NCBI GenBank assembly: GCA_034359265.1
Contig: CP136890.1
Span: forward strand, 64,419,501 to 64,483,500
DNA: 64,000 nucleotides
Direction of reading: 5' to 3'
Source of the DNA: Canna indica
Lineage: Eukaryota > Streptophyta > Magnoliopsida > Zingiberales > Cannaceae
Each line of letters opens with the position of its first letter. The stretch's first letter is position 1. Both the position numbers and the translations under genes were made by a program. Below, one piece after another: positions 57,260-64,000 of the stretch. The notes under the pieces were generated by a model. The model saw only the letters and a list, made by a program, of their open reading frames with translations, was not told the DNA's origin and searched no databases.

Positions 57260-59392
57260 TGTCATAGACCAACTTGTTTGGGCGGAAAATATCCGTGCGG
57301 CTCCCTTGCCAACGCTTGGGATAAGCCTTGTGCAAGGACCGCCTTGCCAATGTTCGAAAGTCGCGGGCTCTCGGGCTCGCCCGCGTTTGAACCTCGTTGC
57401 GTTTGGACGTAAAAATGTTTGGACCAATGGCCGTTTGTATGAAAAGTGCTTACAATGCTTGAACGGATGCTTGTGCGAATGCTTGAATGAATGAACTAGA
57501 GAGATGTTTGCCCGGGGGCAATATAGTTGTGGAGCCTAACCCCCAAGTGCCACCCCCAAGGTTCCCAAAAGCACGAGGAGCATGACAAAATTTCCTATGG
57601 CCCAACACCCCCACCGGCCATGCCATGGCTAGGAAATGAGGGTGTTACCTAGTCGTGCGCGAGAGCGATGGGCGGTGCGCGAGCGCTTTTATAATGCATA
57701 ATTACATGATCCGCACACCCCACCGGCCCATGCCACGGCTAGCAAAAGAGGGTCGTTACCTAGTCGCGGGAAAGAGCGGTGGGTGGTGCAAGAACGTTTT
57801 ACATAAATGCGAAAGATGCAATATTTACAAATATTTACAATGCATGTTAGGGACCGTCATGACACGTACACGACTTGACAAACCCGAGGGTCCCTAACAG
57901 AACGGCTCCAATGGTCGATTTTTCACCCGTTGAACGGGCCGTTCGGGTGAAGGGTTATAAATACCCCTCACCTAACTTCTTTACATACTATAACTAGTGT
58001 TATTGAGCAATCAAAGAAGTTATTTAACCCTTCATACGATCAAGTTCTCGCACGCCCTCTACTTCCTTCTTCGACATCAGAAAACCAGGCGCTGCTTCTA
58101 CTTCTTCAACTGTGCTGCAATCTTTGGAGTCATCATCTTGCAAGTTGAAGACAAGAAGGCGGTGGAAAGAAGCTTGGTTCAATCTTTTATTCTTTAGCTC
58201 TTTCCTTGTATTTGAACTTTATTGTAACTTGTTTTCAAAGTTGAGATAGCTTGCTAGGTGTGCTAGGAAACACTTAGGGATAGCTTTATAGAATTGTGTT
58301 TTGCCTAGGTGAATAGGATTGATGTGTTCTTCGAGTGCTGAGAAGGGTGTCCTCAAGTGTATTCAAAGGGAAACATAATTTTTATAAAGTAGTGGTTAGA
58401 AATCCTCGGTAAGGAGCCAAGGTAGTAGAGTAGGCAGTTGGCCGAACCACTATAAATATTATTGTTTGCATTATTTATTTATTAGCTTTCATCATTGCTA
58501 TTGAATTGTGATCACATTAACCATTAAAGAACAATTGGATTAAGTAGAGTTAAAATTGAGTGAGGAGAAAACTCAAGAAGGGGACAAACACTATTCAACC
58601 CCCCCTTCTAGTGTCGGGTTTCACACAACACGGTCGATCGACGATCGACCGGCAAGCGACCGGTCGGCGTCCAATGAGCGAAAAAATGCCTGTTGAAGAG
58701 CCGTTCCGTGGGAAGGGTTATAAATATCCCTCACCAACCTTCATTAAACACTCTTAACCATTGAGATAAGCTTTCAAAGTGTGATTTGTGCCTTCTAAGC
58801 TTGCTTCTCCGATGGACAACCTCTTTCAAGCGCTCATCTTCCCTCAACTCCGGCTTCGATTCGATCTCAACGTCTTGTGGAGTTGGAGGCATTGAAGGCT
58901 CGGAGAAGTGCTCTTAGCCTTGGTTTACTCTTTAGCTCTTTTCATTGTAATTTTACTTGTTATTTGAATTTGATTTTCATTGATTAGCTTGCTAGGTGTG
59001 CTAATGTAAACACTTAGGGTTTGCCTTGTAGAATTTTGTTTTGCCTAGGTGAATAGGTTTGATGAGTTCTCAAAGGGTTGAGAACCGAGTCCTCGGTTGT
59101 ATTCAAAGGGAAACACAAAGTCTATATAGGATTTGGTTAGAAATCCATGGTGTAGAGCCAAGGTAGTGGAGTAGGCGGTTGGCCGAACCACTATACTTTC
59201 TTGTGTTTGCATTGCTTCGTGTGTTTGCTTATAATTGTGTTTCATACTCACCAACGAACATCACTTAGTTGCACTTACGTTTGGTTGAAGTTGGAGTTGA
59301 TTTAAAAGAAATTGAAGTAGAAAGAGAAAGTAAACCAACACTATTGACCCCTCCCCTTCTAGTGTGGGCTTTTAGTCAACACAGTTAGCCTT

Positions 59393-59515
59393 TAATTTAA
59401 TATAAAAAATAGGTAAGCTGACGTGTATTAGTAAGTACAGTATTTTGGTTACCTATTAAATTACTGTACTTACTAATACACGTCATCTTACCTATTTTTT
59501 ATATATTAAATTAAT
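59393..59515. repeat. Central hairpin of the foldback MULE
   Basis: Arms ATAGGTAAGCTGACGTGTAT..GTACAG and CTGTAC..ATACACGTCATCTTACCTAT with a ~20-nt loop; about 50 bp per arm. Confidence 0.85.
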
Positions 59516-59713
59516 GTCTGACTGGACTTAGGTTGACACATCATCGATGCTAGGTCGGCAGTTTATCAGAAAACTTAACTCGAGTCTGACGGTGTGATAC
59601 AATTGAAATGAATCGAGAGTTGAAGCCTGCATTTGAAACAAATGAAAAGTCATGATAGATTTGGGAATTTTGGTAAAAGTCGTGATATATTCATTAATTA
59701 ACCCTTATTTTAT

Positions 59714-60241
59714 TTATGGGCCTGCGACATCTCAAAAATATGGGATTTAATACAAACATACCATTAGGGGTAATTTTTGATTTTATGATGGGTGAAACTA
59801 GAAATTACCATTACCTTGGGTTTTTGTTACAAATAGAGGGGGTTATGGTCCCTAGGTCACACACATTATTCCTCTCTCCAAGTTCCCATTAATCAGAGAG
59901 CGACGTTAAGGTTTTACGTGTTAACTTGGAAGGCCGCATTCTGTCTCCTTCATGCCCGCATCACCGTCGATTTGCCTATTTCGGCACTGGGTTTCTTTGG
60001 CTAGAGGAAGGAACACGACTTCAGTTTTCTCGTGCTCCCATGCTCTCATAAATAGCCCGACAGCCCATGCTCCTCTCTTCTTCTTGATGCGGTTGGCACT
60101 ACTTCTCCTGCATGATCATTCGACCTGCAGGGAAGGAGACGCGACTACTTGCATCGCATATGGCCGCCACTGGCGAATACAGCGGGCCTTCGCTTTCCCC
60201 TCGTGAGGAAAATGGCTCTGGCTACATAGGGTAGTGTAAGT
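59714..60241. other. Unassigned stretch, possible gene 5' fragment
   Basis: Moderately GC-rich sequence with an open frame at 59952-60206 (MPASPSICLFRHWVSL...) and leader-like pyrimidine tracts. No recognised domain. It lies between the MULE TSD and an LTR, so it may be a host gene fragment or nothing. Confidence 0.3.
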
Positions 60242-61557
60242 TGAATGTACACACTATAGGGGGGATGAGTAGTGTGTACCGCTAATTTTTAAGCTAAGTT
60301 CGATTCTTTAAACAAGTTATTAATTTAAATTATAAGTTTATGCTTTAATGTGAATGAAATCAACTCTGAATAAATCAATATTAACACACCAAGATTTATA
60401 GTGGTTCGACAACACCGCCTACTCCACTACCTAAGCACCGTGCTTAGTATTTCACACACAAATCCACTAAGTTAAGAGATTCTTAGAATTGAGGACTTTT
60501 CACTGAAAAGTCTCTACATTCTCTCCGAAGGCACTTCCACACCCGGAAGTATCCGCCTTCCCACCGAGTGAACTCTCCCACCACAAATCCTAAAGAACAT
60601 CCTAACCTAGCTCACAAAAGTGGTTTTAAGTCTCTACACCAAGACTACCACCCAAACAACAAACCTAGATCTCTAGGTTTACACAAATACAAGTAACAAG
60701 TAAATCAACAACAAAATAAAAACAATGGGAGCAAATATAAATGAAATACAACTTAGCTCTGAACCAACGATTCCTAGTCCTTTTCTTGATTCCTTCAAGG
60801 TGAAATAATGAAGCACAAAGACAAGGTTAGGAGATGAAGCTTTGAGGACAAGGGATTTATGGAAAATGACTCTATGTAGCTCAAGGATGTTATGTGATGT
60901 CTCAAGGTGTTCCAACCACCTTTAGAAGTCTGAAAATGAGGGTTTATATAGAAGAGGGAGTGCAGGAGTCGGGTTCAACGGATAGGAAATGACTTGAAAA
61001 AGAGCTGTTGGCATATTCGATCGACCGTCGGGCGATCCTTGGTCGACCCACGATTGCCCGAGAGTCGACCAAATTAGCTACTGGAAATTCCAGTAGTAGA
61101 TCGATCGATCTAGGGACGACAGTCGGTCGACCGTCGATCGATCTAGGGATGACCTTCGGTCGATCGAGGGTCAACCTAGGATCGACCGAAGGTCACCTGA
61201 GGATCGATCGATAATCAATTATCATTGCTGATAACCGATTATTTGATCGAAGCTCGAGTCGGGGTTCGGTTATCGAATATTTTCAGTTCTAGGCACCATT
61301 TTAGGGAAATATATTATACCTAGACACTCTAACTCTACATTTGCTTTTTTCCCTTGATGATCGCGGATCGAACCATATCCTTCTGATTCCTTCCAATTTC
61401 TTTTAATGACATGTTGACTTTTTTGAACAAAAATGCATTGTGCAAGTCGACTATGTGCCTGAAACTATCATGCTAAAAGTCACCATCAAAAGTAGTTTGT
61501 TATCATCAAAATAGTTTCGGAAAATACTTGGGTGCGAGGACAAAACATCGGCCAACA
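60242..61557 (-). mobile_element. Sirevirus-like 3' LTR, minus
   Basis: On the minus strand it starts TGTTGGCCGATGTTTTG (61557), directly after a polypurine tract (reverse of ACCCCCTTTTTGATGATG). Palindrome cluster at 61015-61215 (GGTCGACC, GATCGATCGATC forms), TATA-like TTTATATAG (plus strand) near 60943, shared core (TTTATAGTGGTTCGAC, GCCTACTCCACTACC) near 60388-60432. The end near 60242 is worn. The PPT means the internal region lies at higher coordinates. Confidence 0.75.
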
Positions 61558-63175
61558 CCCCCTTTTTGATGATGACAAACCCTTATCTCAATAAAACATA
61601 GGTAAGAGAATAATAAACATTTTTGCATGATAGTGATACATTAGTGATGCACATTTTCAGCAAGGAAAGGTAAGTACACAATCTATTTGGAAAGCTCACC
61701 CTATCAACATGCATACTTATCGATTTAACTCCCCCTATCGATATGCATCTTCATGATATATAGAGTATCACACAAGACATGCATACCAATAAAAATTCAC
61801 ATGATAATAATTTACAGGATATTTCCATTTCTCCCCATTTTGACATCAATCAAAAAGGGCACCATACTCGACATGGATGATAGCTTTAACAAGTAAAAAA
61901 AACTCATAGATTCAATTAGCCACCAAGTCATACATATACACAATCCAGATACATAGCATAGTCAACATACATCAAATAGCCAAATGCATCATAAAGTCAT
62001 AACACAGCTAAAAGAAAAGGTCATACATCACGTTGAGAAACATATAAATAAGGGATAATAATGGTAGATAGACACGAGGAAACTATCACCATTCCTAGGG
62101 AGGAGGTGGCTGATGATTCTGGTAGAAGTGCCACATCTGATCAACTTGTCCATACATTTCATCGAGATGACCATACATGTCATCGACTCGACCGTAAATC
62201 TGATCCATGCGGTCGGTCATTCTGTTGTTCCATGTGACCTGATCAATGTGAAGTTGAGCCATCCTAGACTCCAACATGTCATATCGTTCATCGGGTGGTG
62301 GATGCGATGAGCTGCCACCAGCAACATCATCTCCCTCGTCATCGTCGTCGTCATGCTTTGCCACCGGATCTGATGGATCTGCCGCTCAAGATCTATTCCC
62401 ACATCCTTCGGGAAGAATCTTCATCCGGGTAAGGGTAATTGTGTCAAAGGGAATATGAGCGGGCTCGACTGGATACTTCTATCAACATGAGCAGAGTTGA
62501 TGAAAAATGAGACTAGGGTTGCATAAGGTAAGGCTTTACGCATGGACCGTTGGCACTCGGCCATATAGTTCAGGATCAAGTCTGCCATGTAGGTCATGGC
62601 ACAAAATAATATCCAATAGCTCATAAGGGTTACCTCATTAGGATATTATGAGCTATGATGGTGTGCATGATGCGGGCATGAATGAGTAGGTATTTTGCTT
62701 TAATGGGAGGAATAGTATGATAGGATAGTGGACATATGGCATTCATCACTACCTCATTTGGAAACATTTCATTGAACTCATCAGAGGAAAGTGAATAAAG
62801 GCGAATGCCGCTCTCAGGTAGATGAAATGTGGCTCTAAGGATATTAGCTGTCAGGGTGATAGGTCTTCGTTGGAGCTGAGTCCTAATGATGGGGTAACCC
62901 TCTTGATTTTCTAGCTCATCAACCGACTTGTTTGCATAGAAGACACATACTAGGGTAGGTCTAACAACATCTAGTCTAGTCACAATATCAACCCAACCTA
63001 CACTATCCAATATACCGTGGATTCCATAGTTATCAAACTCCCCAATATTCATGGGTCTAGTGGATGCAATGGGTCGGCTTCTAAACATAGATGTTTGTGT
63101 TTTTCCTAATCTAGACAAAAGGCTCTCAGGTGGATTAAGATCTTGAGTTTTTGGTGCCATATGTAGTGCACAATC
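61558..63175 (-). mobile_element. Pol-less internal region of Sirevirus-like element
   Basis: From the PPT at 61558 through more CCCCCT-type tracts (about 61728, 61835; reversed GGGGGA) to the LTR at 63176. The only coding sequence is the Transposase_32-like ORF (62095-63160). No gag, integrase or RT is found, so it is a large non-autonomous derivative that would need enzymes from a Sirevirus. 61860-62090 is noncoding. Confidence 0.6.
62095..63160 (-). pseudogene. Transposase_32-like ORF
   Basis: ATG at 63160 lies 16 bp inside the LTR boundary. First block to 62630 (MAPKTQDLNPPESLLSRLG; MNIGEFDNYGIHGILDSVGW; VVRPTLVCVFYANK; RRPITLTANILRATFHLPES). The pattern of a 'FYAN' box followed by an 'I-L-T/S-x-x-I-L' helix is that of the 'putative plant transposon protein' family (Transposase_32). 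A frameshift at about 62630 leads to 62624-62421 (ALPYATLVSFFINSAHVD), then another shift to 62364-62095, an acidic DDDDDEGDD run and a heptad-like MDQIYGRVDDMYGHLDEMYG. Role in the element is unknown; likely dead in this copy. Confidence 0.6.
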
Positions 63176-64000
63176 TGTTGGTGAAATGACCTACACTAGA
63201 GAGGTGGGGGGTGAATAGTGTGTACGCTAAAACTTTAGCCTAATTTCGGTTTTAATCCTTTTCTTGATTACTTTAGGCAATTCACAATTCAACTAGATCA
63301 ATAAGTGCGGAAGTGATAAATGAATCAACTAAACACAAGTAACCACAGAAGCACAATGGTAATGCAAACATGGAGATTTGTAGTGGTTCGACCCCAATGC
63401 CTACTCCACTACCTAAGCACCTCATTTAGGATTTCCAAACTTAGCTTTACTAGATCATATTATTTCCCTTACAATGAGGACCTTTTACCCGAAGCGTCTC
63501 CGCTCTCAACCTAAGGCACTTTCACACCCGGAAGTCTTCGCCTTTTTACCGAGAACACTCTTCCACCTCAACCTTAAGGGATAACAATCACTAATCCTAA
63601 CAAACTAAGTACACCGGTGGATTTAAGCCTCAAACACAAAGGCTACCACCCAACTCAATCAAAACTAGCAACCTAGGTTTACATACTTGATATACAATGA
63701 AAATAAATAACAAAATACAATAACAATTGGAGCAATAAACAAACCAAAGTATACTTAGCTCCAAAAGAAACTCCCTAGTCATCTTGATGCCTAAAGATGA
63801 TGAATCGATGAAGAATGAAGGCTCAATCAAGATTTCAACAAGAAACTAGGGTATAGAGATGAAAATGGATCAATCGAGGTTTTAGTATCACATATAATGG
63901 CTCAAGTAATGTTTGAAGGTGTAAGGAAGGTTGGGTAGGGTTGTCCACTATTCGGGTTACACCGAACCGAATCAAATTATTCGGTTCGGTTTGATTTCAA
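63176..64000 (-). mobile_element. Sirevirus-like 5' LTR, minus, runs off window
   Basis: Reversed end CATTTCACCAACA at 63176, shared core near 63371-63412 (TTTGTAGTGGTTCGACC, GCCTACTCCACTACC), start beyond the window. It is clearly diverged from the LTR at 60242-61557 and closer to that at 30774. At about 63935 LTR text gives way to CGGTTCGG-type repeats, perhaps a small hAT or MULE-like insert. Confidence 0.65.

Larger units (their letters stand above)
54176..57899 (-). mobile_element. Deleted Ty3/gypsy element in Sirevirus 3' LTR
   Basis: The right-hand LTR (5' in element sense) is 57260-57899 and the left-hand, truncated LTR is 54176-54593. Both start TGTCANNGACCAACTTGTTTG on the plus strand. 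The Sirevirus LTR reads straight across: GACCAAAC on the left and GAACGGCTCC on the right correspond to a continuous GACCGAACGGCTCC in the 5' LTR, so the TSD is about AAC/GAAC. Contains gag, protease and part of RT; RNase H, integrase and the first part of the left LTR are deleted. PBS next to the 5' LTR. Confidence 0.9.
46718..58630 (+). mobile_element. Sirevirus (Ty1/copia) element, full-length structure
   Basis: 5' LTR 46718-48190 (1473 bp); 3' LTR 53455-54175 plus 57900-58630 (1452 bp), split by a gypsy element. The TSD is a perfect CGGTC (46713-46717, 58631-58635). PBS after the 5' LTR, gag with CCHC knuckle, a coiled-coil segment, protease remnant, integrase, RT, RNase H, then several polypurine tracts before the 3' LTR. 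Domain order INT-RT-RH is copia; the multiple PPT region and the gag extension (ESEASLSEEE, ANLCLMA) point to the Sirevirus group. Many stops and frameshifts: no longer competent. Confidence 0.95.
46205..59381 (+). mobile_element. Solo Sirevirus-type LTR, split by a Sirevirus
   Basis: First part 46205-46717 (TGTTGGCCCAAGTG..) and second part 58636-59381 (..GGGCTTTTAGTCAACA), about 1.25 kb together. Flanks are CAATC (46200-46204) and CAGTT (59382-59386), a plausible diverged TSD that also fits the MULE sequence. It has palindrome cluster 46505-46712, TATA box GTTATAAATATCCC near 58722, and the shared core (GTAGTGGAGTAGGCGG, CGAACCACTATA) near 59162-59195. No pol of its own remains. Confidence 0.85.
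46020..59704. mobile_element. Foldback MULE-type MITE, host of the second nest
   Basis: The left arm starts GGGTTAATTAATGAATATAT (46020) and the right end is its reverse complement (59704). The arms match over the whole 185 bp available on the left. Flanks CTATTTTAT (46011-46019) and TTATTTTAT (59705-59713) form a 9-bp TSD with one mismatch, typical of Mutator-like elements. The right part (59387-59704) continues into a central hairpin (arms about 59393-59444 and 59463-59515). The original element was about 500 bp, almost entirely palindromic and noncoding. It is split near its left-arm inner end by the solo LTR 46205-59381. Confidence 0.88.

Noticed and set aside
63935..64000. CGGTTCGG-rich end as a defined hAT MITE
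   Set aside because: Only one end is within the window, so termini and TSD cannot be checked.

Overview
This is a repeat-rich window of a flowering-plant nuclear genome. The evidence is a Dof-type zinc-finger gene (a plant-specific family) with a spliced, family-typical first exon, set among plant-type transposons: CACTA (En/Spm), Sirevirus and other LTR retrotransposons, Tat-type Ty3/gypsy pieces and a Mutator-type foldback element. No rRNA, tRNA, CRISPR or bacterial-type gene was seen. The species cannot be fixed from the sequence. The only confident host gene is the Dof gene at 25920-27040.

Layout. 1-3712: truncated CACTA transposase piece, two head-to-head Sirevirus-type LTR pieces, and the 3' end of a Tat-type gypsy element whose LTR carries a small CACTA MITE. 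3713-4715: non-repeat DNA with an unidentified exon-like stretch. 4716-25410: a nested CACTA block. CACTA#1 (4716-25410, TSD TAT) is plus-oriented. Its transposase gene is split by CACTA#2 (6123-12619, TSD TGA). Its second gene is split by a solo LTR of Del/Tekay type (16647-23783), which itself contains CACTA#3 (18184-23216, TSD CCT). 25411-29519: host DNA with the Dof gene; CACTA#1 ends only 509 bp before its start codon. 29520-38671: a decayed Tat-type gypsy element with two LTRs of about 437 bp, two solo Sirevirus-type LTRs inserted in it, and an antisense Transposase_28-like ORF. 39091-45841: CACTA#4, inserted in a GA microsatellite, TSD AGA. 46020-59704: a second nest. A foldback MULE-type MITE (9-bp TSD) was entered by a solo LTR (46205-59381), that by a Sirevirus (46718-58630, perfect TSD CGGTC), and the Sirevirus 3' LTR by a deleted gypsy element (54176-57899). 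60242-64000: minus-oriented Sirevirus-like LTRs around a Transposase_32-like ORF with no pol, running off the window.

How it works together. The CACTA elements have the two-gene plan: a TNP2-type transposase and a five-exon Transposase_24 (Ptta/En/Spm) gene, between subterminal arrays of a GCAACGGC-type motif and CACTACTAGAA termini. No copy looks autonomous. #4 has two nonsense codons and a deletion in the transposase; #3 keeps an open C-terminal 591 codons but lacks the N-terminal half; #1 and #2 are heavily mutated. The most interesting unexplained signals are a long hairpin conserved about 95 bp upstream of the transposase start in three diverged CACTA copies, and dense arrays of the GGTCGACC palindrome upstream of the TATA box in several LTR families. 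All coordinates and TSDs were read by eye; homology calls are from recognised motifs and from comparing copies within the window, not from database searches.
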